From contig JANEZZ010002061.1 of the NCBI GenBank assembly GCA_026122225.1, forward strand, positions 1,736,001 through 1,800,000: DNA of 64,000 bases. The letters run 5' to 3'. The notes beneath the pieces were generated by a model. That model did no database searches and was not told the DNA's origin. It was given only the letters and a program-made list of their open reading frames with translations. This stretch comes from Heloderma charlesbogerti. Its lineage: Eukaryota > Chordata > Lepidosauria > Squamata > Helodermatidae. Positions 41,968 to 52,900 of the stretch are shown in pieces. Positions within the stretch are counted from its first letter, which is position 1. The number at the start of each line of letters is the position of its first letter. The position numbers and the translations under genes were made by a program.

Positions 41968-44476
41968 GGAGTACCTCGGGACTTCATGGAGACCATGGCC
42001 TCCTGGGAGCTGCACTATATTCTAACTGGGCCCACCCATGTAGCCGGTCATGCACTAGACCTTGTGCTTGTTTCTGGAGAAGCGGGGAGTGATCTGGAAG
42101 TCGGGGGTATATCCACCACCCCTTGTCATGGTCAGATCACTATCTGGTGATGTTGGACTTCTCGGTTCCACAACCCCTCCGCAGGGGTGGAGGACCCATT
42201 AAAATGGTCCGCCCCAGGCGTCTTACGGATCCAAATGGATTCCTGAACGCGCTTCGGGATTCTCTGGGGCACGCCAACGGCCACTCGGTCGAGACCCTGG
42301 TGGGTGGCTGGAATGCCGCAATCACTGGAGCATTAGATCAGGTGGCTCCGAAACGCCCTCTCCCCCTGAACAGGGCTCGGACTGCACCATGGTTCAATCC
42401 ACGGTTACGAGCTCTGAAACAGGAGGTGAGATGGCTAGATCGCCGGTGGCGGAAGTCTCGCTCCAAAGACGATCAGACACGGGCTAGAGCTGTATCTTCA
42501 GCCTATCACGTGGCTGTGAAGGCAGCAAAAAAGGAATATTATGCTGCCTGTATCGCGTCTGCAGAGTGCTGTCCCAGGAGGCTGTTCCAAGTGGTCCGGA
42601 GCCTGGTCGGTCCTGTGGCTCCGGAACCACTGGAGCATTCTAAGGCCTCCTGTGAGGCCTTGGCAAGGCACTTTGCAGATAAAATTGATCAGATTAGGTG
42701 TGTTCCTCTGCACGCTGTGGATACAGTTAGTGAGCAAGAGGTGGCCTGTGGCAAACCAGTTTTGTGGGATCAGTTCCAGCTTCTTCCTCCTGATGAAGTG
42801 GACAAGGTGCTTTCATCTGTACGGCCGACCACCTGCTTACTTGATCCTTGCCCATCTTGGCTCATTATGGGCTGCAGGGAGAGACTGGGTGAGGGGATCA
42901 GGGAGGTGGTGAACGCCTCCCTTGAGGAGCGAGTGATGCCATCAGCCCTCAAGGAGGCAGTGATAAGACTGCTCTTAAAGAAGCCCTCCTTGGATCCTCA
43001 AGTTCTGAACAACTTTCGCCCAGTCTCAAATCTGCCATTTTTGGGCAAGGTGATTGAGCGGGTGGTGGCGGTGCAGTTGAAGGCACACTTGGAAGAAACT
43101 GATTATCTAGACCCATTTCAGTCGGGCTTCAGGCTTGGGCATGGGACAGAAACGGCCTTGGTCACCTTGGTGGATGATATGAGGAGGGCTCTGGATAGGG
43201 GTGAATGCTCCTTCCTTGTTCTCCTTGATCTCTCAGCGGCTTTTGATACCGTTGACCACGGTATCCGCCTGGAGGGGTTGGGCATTGGAGACACCATATT
43301 GCGGTGGTTCCGGTCCTTCCTCTCTGGCAGGTACCAGAGGGTAGCACTGGGAGAGGAGGTTTCGGACCCGTGGCCACTTACTTGTGGGGTGCCACAGGGT
43401 TCCATCCTCTCCCCGATGCTATTTAACATCTATGTGAAGCCGCTGGGGGCTACCATCAGGAGGTTTGGGGTGCAGTGTCATCAATATGCGGATGACACGC
43501 AGCTCTACCTCTCATTCAAATCTTCACCAAGGTTGGCCGTAGAATCCCTGTCCAAATGTCTGGAGACGGTGAGTGGCTGGATGGGGAGGAATAAGCTGAA
43601 GCTGAACCCTGACAAGACCGAGGTACTTTTGGTGGGAGACAAGAGGAGGCTAGGGTATGTTGACCTGGTGTTGAATGGGGTACGGCTACCCTTGAAAGAC
43701 CAGGTCCGCAGCCTGGGGGTCATTTTGGACTCCCAGCTGTCCATGGAGGCTCAGGTGTCAGCTGTGAGCCGGACAGCACTGTATCAACTCCATCTGATAC
43801 GGCGGCTGCGCCCCTTCCTTCCCGACCATCTGCTCCCATCGGTAGTACATGCCCTGGTCTCCTCTCGTTTAGACTACTGTAATGTGCTCTACGTGGGGTT
43901 ACCCTTGAAGACGGTTCGGAAACTGCAGCTGGTACAGAACACGGCGGCTCGCCTGATTAAAGGCAGCTGCCGGCGAGATCACATCACTCCAGTGCTGCAG
44001 GAGTTGCACTGGTTACCAGTTGTTTTCTGGGCCAAATTCAAGGTGTTGATTTTGACCTTTAAAACCCTATATGGTTCTGGCCCAGCCTATCTTAAGGAGC
44101 GCCTCCAGCAGCACCAGACAGGCCGCTTAACAAGATCAGCCTTGGATGGCCTTCTCTCTTTCCCATCAGCCAGGACAGCTAGACTGGTGGGGACGAGTGA
44201 GAGGGCCTTTTCTGTGGTGGCCCCCACTCTGTGGAACTCCCTCCCTAGGGAACTCCGCCATGCTCCCTCTTTAATGGGCTTCCATCGTGCATTAAAAACG
44301 TGGTTGTTCAGGCAGGCATTTGGGGTGGGTTAGGGTATTTTAGAAAATGTTTTTATGGTAGAATTTTTTTGTTTTAAACTGTTTTATTGTATGTTGTACA
44401 TCGCCCAGAGTGGCTGGGTGACCAGCCAGATGGGCAATTAATAAATTTAATAATAAATAAATAATAATAAATAAAT
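41968..44476 (+). mobile_element. L2-group LINE, long copy
   Basis: Non-LTR retrotransposon, 5'-truncated inside the endonuclease domain. It ends with the short 3' UTR (gttttattgtatgttgtaca, cgcccagagtggctgggtga) and an AATAAT-rich tail. The upstream part 41971-42122 reads FMETMASWELHYILTGP..AGHALDLVLVSGEAGSDLEV in one frame. A 1-base loss near 42122 shifts it to the main frame that starts LSWSDHYLV. Confidence 0.92.
42123..44333 (+). CDS. L2-group LINE ORF2: endonuclease C-terminus plus reverse transcriptase (736 codons open)
   Basis: Non-LTR retrotransposon polymerase, used for target-primed reverse transcription. Residues 1-10 hold the end of the AP endonuclease (SDHYLV). The RT domain spans about 280-560: NNFRPVSNLPFLGKVIERVV, DPFQSGFRLGHGTETALVTL, motif A LLDLSAAFDTVDH, GVPQGSILSPMLFNIYVKPL, and the catalytic HQYADDTQLY (near 43480). 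The C-terminal part has LQELHWLPVV and RAFSVVAPTLWNSLPRELRH. No stop for 736 codons suggests a young copy. Just after motif A the spacing looks a few residues short compared with the family pattern (DHGIRLEGLG). There is no usable start: the frame begins by frameshift. Confidence 0.9.
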   Translation: MSWSDHYLVMLDFSVPQPLRRGGGPIKMVRPRRLTDPNGFLNALRDSLGHANGHSVETLVGGWNAAITGALDQVAPKRPLPLNRARTAPWFNPRLRALKQEVRWLDRRWRKSRSKDDQTRARAVSSAYHVAVKAAKKEYYAACIASAECCPRRLFQVVRSLVGPVAPEPLEHSKASCEALARHFADKIDQIRCVPLHAVDTVSEQEVACGKPVLWDQFQLLPPDEVDKVLSSVRPTTCLLDPCPSWLIMGCRERLGEGIREVVNASLEERVMPSALKEAVIRLLLKKPSLDPQVLNNFRPVSNLPFLGKVIERVVAVQLKAHLEETDYLDPFQSGFRLGHGTETALVTLVDDMRRALDRGECSFLVLLDLSAAFDTVDHGIRLEGLGIGDTILRWFRSFLSGRYQRVALGEEVSDPWPLTCGVPQGSILSPMLFNIYVKPLGATIRRFGVQCHQYADDTQLYLSFKSSPRLAVESLSKCLETVSGWMGRNKLKLNPDKTEVLLVGDKRRLGYVDLVLNGVRLPLKDQVRSLGVILDSQLSMEAQVSAVSRTALYQLHLIRRLRPFLPDHLLPSVVHALVSSRLDYCNVLYVGLPLKTVRKLQLVQNTAARLIKGSCRRDHITPVLQELHWLPVVFWAKFKVLILTFKTLYGSGPAYLKERLQQHQTGRLTRSALDGLLSFPSARTARLVGTSERAFSVVAPTLWNSLPRELRHAPSLMGFHRALKTWLFRQAFGVG

Positions 44477-44530
44477 TAGAAACAGGACAACAAATAGTAT
44501 TGCCCCATTTTACAGGGTAATTCTTGTAAG

Positions 44531-44662
44531 GCAGCCTTCCCCATCTTGGTGTCCTCCAGATGTTTTGAACTACAACTCCCAGAATTCCTGACCATTGGCC
44601 AAGCTGGCTGGGAGTTGAAGTCCAAAACATCTGGAGGGCATCAAGCTGAGGAAGGCTGTTGT
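44531..44662. mobile_element. Palindromic MITE (TGGACTACAACTCCCA family)
   Basis: gcagccttccccatcttggt, tccagatgttttgaactaca, and inverse gggagttgaagtccaaaaca, ctggagggcatcaagctgag. Confidence 0.85.
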
Positions 44663-44664
44663 AA

Positions 44665-45024
44665 GGACTACTGAGATAATGTGACATGCTTTGAGACTTG
44701 ATGTATGCTTTTCAAAGCAATAATACTAACACATTGTTATCATTAAAAAGTATCTTTAATAATAATACATCATCAAGATAATCATAATTAATTATGATGA
44801 TATATTAATAATTAATTACATAAATCAATATTTCTTTTTATCCTCCCATTCTGTGTAGACTTCTTGAGATTAGCTTTCAAATATGGGCCATTTCTCTTGT
44901 TATGTGCATTTAAAGATCAATGCAAATATTTATTTTCTATAAATAATTTAATAAATACTTTTGCTTTACAATTTTACATTTAAGTGACATTTTTTGTTTT
45001 TGCCAGAAACAAGAGTCACAAGAC
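44665..45024. other. AT-rich stretch just past the EPAS1 3' end
   Basis: Very AT-rich, with taattaattatgatgatata and similar. It lies immediately beyond the inferred cleavage site. No repeat or gene recognised. Confidence 0.5.
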
Positions 45025-45042
45025 ATTTAAGGATCAGTATAC

Positions 45043-45048
45043 TTTAAT
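45043..45048 (-). promoter_or_regulatory. EPAS1: EPAS1 polyadenylation signal ATTAAA
   Basis: On the complement the sequence reads ccttATTAAAgtatactgatcc. The same variant hexamer and following bases end the mammalian EPAS1 mRNA as I remember it, so cleavage is expected about 15-20 bases further on, near 45025. Other AATAAA hexamers inside the UTR (for example near 46039-46044) could give shorter isoforms. Confidence 0.8.
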
Positions 45049-45445
45049 AAGGTATCAGTGTCAAAATACATTTCCTTATCAAGTTAAAAGTTCCCATACA
45101 GTTACAAGATTATCAATAAGAAATTCAACATGAAATAATTATGACAATAGTAATGGTTAATATTTTAAGCATGGATTTTTTTTTTACCCCCTCCCTCCCC
45201 AGTGTGTTTTAGTAAATGGTTAGGGTACAACATCTTAATGCTGAAAGTACAAAGAATAAAAATAAAATAGTGATATTTAAGTGTCATTAACCCTTCAAGC
45301 ACACAAATCATTACCACAATCAGATCTGCTTTGCTGCAGCCGCAGGCTTCAGACCACTTACTCCAGAGTTGTCACTGTAAATCAATGGGATTGCTTTAGA
45401 ACAAATTGCTTGAGATTGGCAGCCCAATGATGCTGCCATTCTTAC

Positions 45446-45535
45446 AGCGCAATCCTTTGCATGTCTACTCTGAAATAGGTCCCACTGAGTTTAATGGGAC
45501 TTATTTTCAGATCAGTGTCTGTAGGATTGCAGCCT
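45446..45535. mobile_element. Short foldback repeat inside the EPAS1 3' UTR
   Basis: gcgcaatcctttgcatgtct, ggtcccactgagtttaatgg, and ctgtaggattgcagcc. TCAGAAGTAAG family. Confidence 0.65.
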
Positions 45536-45841
45536 TAAATGTATGCTTCTTTCTAAAGTTTAGCCATAACTTTTATCAAATTCGCTCTAGCCATGGCCCA
45601 GCCAAAAGTAAACACGTTGAAGGGCCAATCCACATGTCATCCAGAAGCAAACTCTGATTTGCCACCAACTGTCCGCTTGATGGGACGCTGCAGCCCACAG
45701 TGGCTCCTCTGATGAACGTTCCCCCCGATACATATTTGCAAATATGTGACTGCTACATTGATATGTGCTTAACGCTGTCTGGATTGAGTCCTTATTCTCC
45801 ACCTCCACTCCCACCCCCACCCAGGTAACAAGAAGTTAGCA

Positions 45842-45982
45842 CAGTGGTGGGGAATGCGTGGATGTTGTTGGACTACAATTCCTATCAGCCCTAGACAGTA
45901 TAGCCAATTGTGGCTCCAGAGGTGAGGGATGATGGGAGTTGTAGTCCAATATCTGGAGGGCCATACGTTCCCCATCCCTGCC
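45842..45982. mobile_element. Palindromic MITE inside the EPAS1 3' UTR
   Basis: gtggtggggaatgcgtggat, ttgttggactacaattccta, then gggagttgtagtccaatatc and cgttccccatccctgcc. It would form a stable hairpin in the mRNA. Confidence 0.8.
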
Positions 45983-46215
45983 TTAACACATCAGAGGCCC
46001 TAATATTTTGTTTAAATATGTACTCATCATAGAAAATTATTTATTCTTCCCTCCCATCCCCCTGCATCTGAAACGATGTTATATAGCGCTTAAAAAACAG
46101 CAAGCTTAGAAGTGCTCAATCAGTGCAGTGGTTCCTAATCATGAAAGCATGAACATCGTGTTCCTCTCATGGACTATACCTGAACTTTATATAGTATGGC
46201 ATAAGCAGACTTTTA

Positions 46216-46305
46216 AGAGCACAATCCTAAATGTGTCTCCTCAGAAGCCAGTCCCATTGATTTCTATGAGGCTTACTCCCAGGGAAGTGGCCATAGGATC
46301 GCAAC
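46216..46305. mobile_element. Short foldback repeat inside the EPAS1 3' UTR
   Basis: gagcacaatcctaaatgtgt, ctcagaagccagtcccattg, ggcttactcccagggaagtg, and cataggatcgcaacc. Confidence 0.65.
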
Positions 46306-47069
46306 CTTCGTCAGCACAAGCCCTGGCTGAGTGCCCTACCATCTCATCCTCCTGCAATAGGGCTGCAACTTAAAAGACTTATCCATTTGGGAGTAGGGGT
46401 TTTGGGGAGGGCTTCCCTCTTGATGCTGGGCTCCCAAGTGGTGGAGCAGATCACAGGGAATGAACCCTGGAGAGCCACTTGGGAGGAGGTCTTGCACCAG
46501 ACCCCTTGCTTGGGAAGAGCTGTCCAATTGGTAACAGTGCTTGTGGGCTGCTGGGAGGTGATGAAATTCAGGTACAGGGAGCATTTTCTGAGTGCAAAGT
46601 TTTGGATACTGGGGAGATGCTTCACCTGAACAGGGAGGGTTGGGTCTGAAAGGGATGCCAATTCTGATTCCGCCTCCTGGTTTTTCCTCTCCATCATGAA
46701 AAATATTAAGTCAAAATGCAAGAAAAAAAAGTGTTGTGGGCTTTGCGGGAAAGCTCCCTAAGCAGCCTAGCTTTCCTTAAGTAATGGCTTCCATGGATAC
46801 TGACTTGGTTTGTGCAACACGCCGGGCTCATCGTTCATCCCATGACAAGCTGTGGTGTGCGCTGGGCCCTTGGTTTTGTTGCAGGGTTATGTGAGGATTA
46901 TTTAACCTGTGCATATCCCTCTGTGGCTGGGTCCCCACTTGGGGTCCCATATTGAAAATGTCACCCACACATGCCTGGTTTGCACTACAGCTCATCATAG
47001 GTGAAATAATCCCTGATGAGCAGGCCGTGTCATGCGAGCAGGCCCAGTCTGTCCTGGAGGAAACCCCAC

Positions 47070-47215
47070 ACCCTCTAAGAATCAGGCACAATCCACTGAG
47101 AGTTAAGCACTTTAAATTCCCATTCATTTTCAATGTGAGAGGCTTAAGCACCACCTTAACACTCTCTCATTGAAATCATTTTGAATTTTAAAGTGCTTTA
47201 TTTTGGCTGGATCCT
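47070..47215. mobile_element. Foldback element inside the EPAS1 3' UTR
   Basis: agttaagcactttaaattcc pairs with gaattttaaagtgctttatt. The inner part attttcaatgtgagaggctt pairs with tctctcattgaaatc; ends caggcacaatcc and ggatcctgagc. Confidence 0.55.
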
Positions 47216-48548
47216 GAGCATTATGTCAAAATTGGCACTTGGAGCCAAGCCACTGCCATGAGCATCCCATCCCTTGTGAGTACTGCTGCTCCAGTGCATA
47301 TACAGAGTTTCTCTACATCTCAGAATCTTCCTGTTCGCTTCAGTGCTGGAGACAGTCCATGTTTGCAAAGGGATGTGTGTGCAGGAGCTCAATACGTATT
47401 TTGTGGAACATACTGAGCTCTCTGGCATAGCTTTATAAACATCAAGATTCCCTATCTAGAATCAAGAATGTTGCTGTTCTTGCTGCAATGGACTAAGAGT
47501 CTTGTGGCACCTTCACATGTCACTATGGATGGATGGGGCCACATAAACATTTGCAGGCCTGAAGCAACCCCAAGAAAACTAGTTGTCCTCAAGTACCATG
47601 GAAATAAATGGGGCTGATGGGGCGGATTAGCTGTGAGCAGCCTTCCTCACCTTGATGGGTTGGACTGCAACGCCCACTGGTCATGCTGGCAGGGGGGTTT
47701 GGGATGGCTGGCTGTGAATAGCTTAAGTATAAAATGGAAGTGACTGTGGTTTCTAAGGGACCCACTAGCTTTTATAAACCTGTGCTGATTTGCACCAGGT
47801 AATCATCTGGGTAGATACAATTTTAGCATAAAGCCTGAGATCATCATGTTTTCTGTTGCCCTGAACTTGCCCCTTCTTGGCCCTCCCACCCTTGCCTCTC
47901 ACACTGAAACTCTTAAGGCTTTAATAAATATTTTAAAATCTGCACCCCACAGTTCCTTGAGCTTATATTATTGCTGGATTGAATATACGAGTGTGCCTGT
48001 TTGCCCAGCAAAGGCAAGCAGGATTGCATGGAATGAAATCGACTCCTTCCATTTAAATAAATTCCTGAGCACCAACATTTTTTTTTAAATAGTATTTCTG
48101 AAAGTTCAGATTACCCTTTTGATGACCTACTGAAAGATTATTTGCACTTGAAAGGCTATCAACAGTTAAAGGTAAGCTAAAAAACCCAACACCTTCCCGC
48201 TCAACTGCTCCAGAGATCTATAAGGTTTGATTTCCCCCAGTGTAAGAAGTAGGCAAGCAAATATATTTAAGTTTATTACTCAGCAAAATTCAGTAATGCA
48301 GAGGATGTGGCTAACTAGCTGGAGGGAAAAAATCCAACTGAACTGGCAATCAGCAGTGTTAGCAATAACCTTTGGACAAATCCTGCAGCATCAGCAACAA
48401 CGTAAGAAAACTACCAGACTGCAGTAAAACAATTCCTAAGAAGGGTTCATGGTTCTGCATCTATGTCTTAACAGGTATAACAAAGTACCAATATATGATA
48501 AACATTTAACCCAGAGAAAAGTATCAAAGAATCAGTTATGCTCTGTGT

Positions 48549-48590
48549 AACAACAAAAACAACAAAAACAACAACAACAAACAACAACGG
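48549..48590. repeat. (AAC)n microsatellite in the EPAS1 3' UTR
   Basis: Imperfect AAC/AAAAC array, (GTT)n in the mRNA sense. Confidence 0.8.
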
Positions 48591-49833
48591 AGAATTAAAA
48601 CACACAGATATGCTGAATTCCCTCTGCTTATCTCTAATTGTGCAGTAATTCATTCTGATTCATTCTCAAATTCCTGCCTTACCGAGAAAGGTTCTGAGGA
48701 GGGTGACACTGACCTTCTGAGATGGAACACTGGAGTTCAGCCATCTTGGATTTGTTGCAGGACCTGCTCTAAATCTGAGATGGCAGCAACTATCCCCCCT
48801 GTTAAATCAAGAGAACATTGAGCTTATCCTAGGAGTTGGGTAAAGTCTGGGGGGTGAAGGCACCTTGACATTGCTAAAACTCCTGGCAGTTATTTATCTA
48901 ATAGCTTTGGCTCTTCCGTGCGCAAGAATAACAATCCACCAATTTTTAAATCAGGAGACATTGGTTAGGCCAGGCAGCAACACTGCCTGATCTGAGACGT
49001 GCACCCGAAGGTCACTTGCAATGTCACAGAAAATGCTGGAGCAAAATCCTCAGATCTCCCATAGCTCTCATTGTCCATTCTAAAAAAATATTGCCATCCT
49101 AACCTACTGCTTGGATCACTTGTGCAGTCGGGCTGGCCCTGCCTCAAACAAAGACACAGACACAAGTCTTAGGTTTGTGAGCCAGCTGTAAGAAGAAAGT
49201 CATAATCTGCAAGTTGCACAGGGACCAGCCAACACTGCAGTTAACTCTTGGCATGTTGCATTGTGTGTGTGGGGTGGAATTCAGAAAGTTTTGTCGCTGG
49301 CTTTTTAAGATATTAAAACCTGCAGTGCTTTTCATCCTAGAACATACAGAGAAAAGCTAGGGACTGGCAGTAAGCATATTGTATCTGAACATGGCAGTGC
49401 TGACTGTGGTTAGGAAAAGATTTATGAATTTCACTGATCTTTGGCAAAAGAAATAAACCTTTGCAATAAATGGAGCCAAAGTATTACATAGCGCGCACCA
49501 CAGTTTGTGTTTTTTTTAATTATTAGCATGAATATTGAGGAAGTTTCAGAACATATAAATTACACACAGTGAAGGGGAATCATATAAATTCTCTAAGGAA
49601 CATTTCATCGAAATAGAAGGGAAAAATACAGTAGATGCATATTTCTTTTAATACGAATAAGAAAGTGAGTAACTTCACAGAAAGGCCACTATTTGGTAAT
49701 GTGGACAAGTTCAATAGATAAGTAAAATCTTGCAAAAGTGTAATCAGTATTAGAAATTGTCTACTTGCAAAAATAGATTTAAAAACTGCAGCTGGCTTGA
49801 ACAGTAGAGGCGAGAGAACACTGCAGACTTTGC

Positions 49834-49985
49834 TCAAGTTGCCTGGTCGAGAGCTTGAAGCAAGTCACTTCCCTGCAGAAGCGTTGAGCTGCCCAGAACT
49901 GGCACGTTAACTTCACAGTCATATCGGGTCAATTCTGGCAACAAATAAGGTTCAAAGGTTGAGCCAAGCAGACGACTCGTCATGC
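49834..49985 (-). CDS. EPAS1: EPAS1 exon 16, coding part (C-terminal transactivation domain)
   Basis: The exon begins after ttgttccag with GC, which completes the Gly codon, and reads [20 protein letters not shown] then [20 protein letters not shown] then LLQALDQAT and TGA (49834-49836 on the complement). This is the CTAD that binds the CBP/p300 CH1 domain. The Asn in EVNVPV is the FIH hydroxylation target, 23 residues from the C-terminus, the same distance as human Asn847. Conservation is very high, as expected for this domain. Confidence 0.98.
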
Positions 49986-52900
49986 CTGGAACAAGAAGAT
50001 GTAGAAGCTGATCAATTATCCTTGTTATCAATATGAATGTTTAATCTTGATAAACAAAGCAGCACACAACAACAAAACATATGCATGCCACTTTAAAAAA
50101 TAATCAATCCGATGAGAAAAATGCAAACATTTGACAATAACAAAATAAAATCTTGAGCAGGACAAAAAAACAGGAACAGAACTGGCAACAGAGCCATCCA
50201 GCCTCATCAAAACCATAACTGAACGCGGGAGGGGAAATTAATATCGAAGGCACATTGAACAGGGATGGCTTTTGCTAGATAATGGCAGGTCGTTAGGGGA
50301 AGGAGCAGGAGAGCATCTCGTCTAGGAGGGAGTTCCACAGTCTGGGCACTGTGACTGAGGGCGAAACTAGGGGCCAAAACAGACATTACTTGTGTGTCTA
50401 GCAGCTATGTCTTCTTTTCATTTTTTCTCTAGAAGAGGTGCAGGGGGCCTGATCCAGATCTTGAAAGCCCCACTACATGCCACGCTTGGGTCCTCATTCA
50501 CACTGGAGCCCTGCACCTTCTCTAGAGTTAAAATGGGGGAAAAGACATAGCTGCTAGACACAAATTGAAAATGATGTCTGTTTTGGTCCCTAGACAAGAT
50601 GTTAATCACATACTTGGTCTTTGCATGGTATTGTTTTATACCTTGCACATCATATTCTAAATGCAAAGGCTTGTAGCTGATGCAAATAAAGGAATGTTAA
50701 AGGTGTAAAGGTAAAGGTGTCCCCAACCAGTTGTGTCTGACTCTAGGGTGTGGTGCTCATCTCCATTTCTAAGCCGGAGAGCCAGCGCTGTCCAAAGATG
50801 CTTCTGTGGTCATGTGGCCGGCATGACTGAACACCGAGGTGCACGGAACACTGTTACCTTTCCCGCCGAAGCGGCACCTATTTATCTACTTGCAATTTCT
50901 TGCTTTCGAACTGCTAGGAATGTTACCGCTGTGCATACTTCTTTTTTCTTTGCTAAATAAAGGGCTGATCCAGGTTAGGACCACAGTGTTGGTGGAGGGT
51001 GCAGGTGGCATGGCCAGTGTCTTGTGGTGAGCCACTGGCCCCAGCCACCCAAGGGAGTGATTTAAAGTAGCCCTGTCTCCCCACTCCTTTTGGACAGTAA
51101 TCCCACCAAGCTAGTTTTCTAGTCTGAGATAGTGCTTACCTGACATCCTATGAGCTTGCGGTACACTGAAGTCCTGGTAAGGGGGGTTGTAAAAGTGAGG
51201 GGAGAACGCAGCTTTTGGGTTACTGGCAGAGTTCCCAGAGGAGGCCGGTGGATGCTGCTGCAACACCATATTCATTGGTTGGCCTGAGCCTCTTGGTGGG
51301 TTACAAAGAAACTCATCTACAAATAAAAAGCAAAAGAAGGCTTTAAAAAAGAAGGCCTGACTGTCCACTTTGGGAAGCAGCATGCTGGACTCGATGGACT
51401 TTGGTCTGATCTTCTTATGTTCTCATTATTGTTGTGACGCACACATTTTGCCTGGAAATATATTTTTTCCCGGGGCTTTTTTGGCATGATTTTCTAAGGC
51501 TGCAACTTTAAGAAAGATGAGTTACTCTTGATGACTTGGGGCAGCCCCAGTCATAAGCGATTTCAGGCAGCTGCTGTGCACTTGGCTTATTTGTGGGTAA
51601 CAGTTTGTAGCCAGATGCTGAGATGTAAAATACTTTAAAAGGAAGAGCCAATTTACACATGCATGTTTATCCCTCATAGACTGTGGCATCAAGTGATGAC
51701 CTGTATGTATCAGTACGTCAGATATTAACCACCACGAACAGTTTTCATACATCCAATGCTATATCAAATATAATACTCTTGGCTGGGGACGGTTCACACA
51801 TTTGGCCAAAAGTCATCAAGGGCTGGCTGACACATGCGCGTACATCCACTTTGTTACTGTGAGATTAATGGCTGCGCTGCTGCACTTATGATGCTGAAAG
51901 TATTGTGCCTGAGGCCATATGATAGTTCTATCCAAGGAGCTGTGATGATGGCTCGTTCATGCCTGTAACTCACCACTTGATGCTGTAAGTCATCAGGTGA
52001 TGGACGAGCCTGTGTGAATAAGCCCCAGTTGGTGAATATAAAAACAGCCCTGCTGGATCAGGCCAAAGGCCCATCTAGTCCAATATCCTGTTTCCCACAG
52101 TGGACAACCAGATGCCCATGACAAGGCCAGAAGCAGGACATGAGGGTGGCAGCACCCTCCTCTGGGTATTGCCCTGAGTTCTCGTGTAACGTCACAGTCT
52201 GTGAGGGATGAAGATGGCTGCGTAAACTGGCTCTAACGTTTAAACATCTGTCTATGGACTGATATTCAAGGGCACGTTTCCTCTGATCCCAGAGATGGCC
52301 TTATTGTGACTAGTGGCCACTGATGGCCTTCTCCTCCATGACGTTGTATAATCCCCTAAGTTGGTGGCCTTCACCACATCTTGAGGCAGTGAATCCTATG
52401 GCTTAACTATGCACTGTGTGAAGTACCTGCTTTTGTCTGTCCTGATTCTCTCCACCATTCAGCTTCTTTGCATGCCCATAGTGTGATCACAGAAAATACA
52501 GGAGAAGGTTACTAATTTGCATTAAGGGATCTTTATGTGTGCCCTGAAACTCCCACCATTTAGCTTTGTTGGATGACCCCGTTGGGTGTACACATTATGA
52601 GAGCTGCTGCAGGACAGGAGTGGGAAAGGGCTATTGTCCTCATGCCCTGCTTGTGGACTTCCCAGAAGCATCTGGTCAGCCACTGTGGAAAATAGGATGG
52701 TGGATAAGATGGACCATTGGTCTGATCCTGGCAGGCCCTTTTTTCATTCTGAAGTAGCTTGAGGTTGGCATGGGCAGCGAGCATAAGATGTGGCAAAAAT
52801 GAAAGAATACGGCAGTGTATATGTGTGAATCTGTTGCATATCTTTTGCATGTTTATCAGCAAACACCCAACAGCGATGTACCAGACCGTTCGTGTTCCCC

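Larger units (their letters stand above)
45025..49833 (-). other. EPAS1: EPAS1 3' untranslated region (about 4.8 kb)
   Basis: The transcript runs from the stop codon down to about 45025. Just after the stop, the stretch around 49680-49750 (complement) resembles the start of the mammalian EPAS1 3' UTR as I recall it (gcaagtag..atttctaa, tagtggcctttctg). At the far end, 45030-45310 resembles the mammalian terminal segment, including gaagggttaatgac, tttactaaaacac and aaatgtattttgacactg. Human has about 2 kb here by memory. The extra length includes palindromic elements near 45446-45535, 45842-45982, 46216-46305 and 47070-47215, and a (GTT)n tract at 48549-48590. RNA-seq would fix the true end. 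Confidence 0.85.
49986..51139 (-). other. EPAS1: EPAS1 intron 15 (1154 bp)
   Basis: A GT-AG intron carrying a short LINE piece (50290-50345), a 228-bp foldback element (50367-50594) and a Sauria-type SINE in the same orientation as the gene (50702-50925). Confidence 0.9.

Noticed and set aside
1..45020. Search for a second gene downstream of EPAS1 (for example TMEM247, ATP6V1E2 or RHOQ, known neighbours in mammals)
   Set aside because: No exon with a recognisable protein match was seen by eye. Short exons could have been missed, so absence is not proven.
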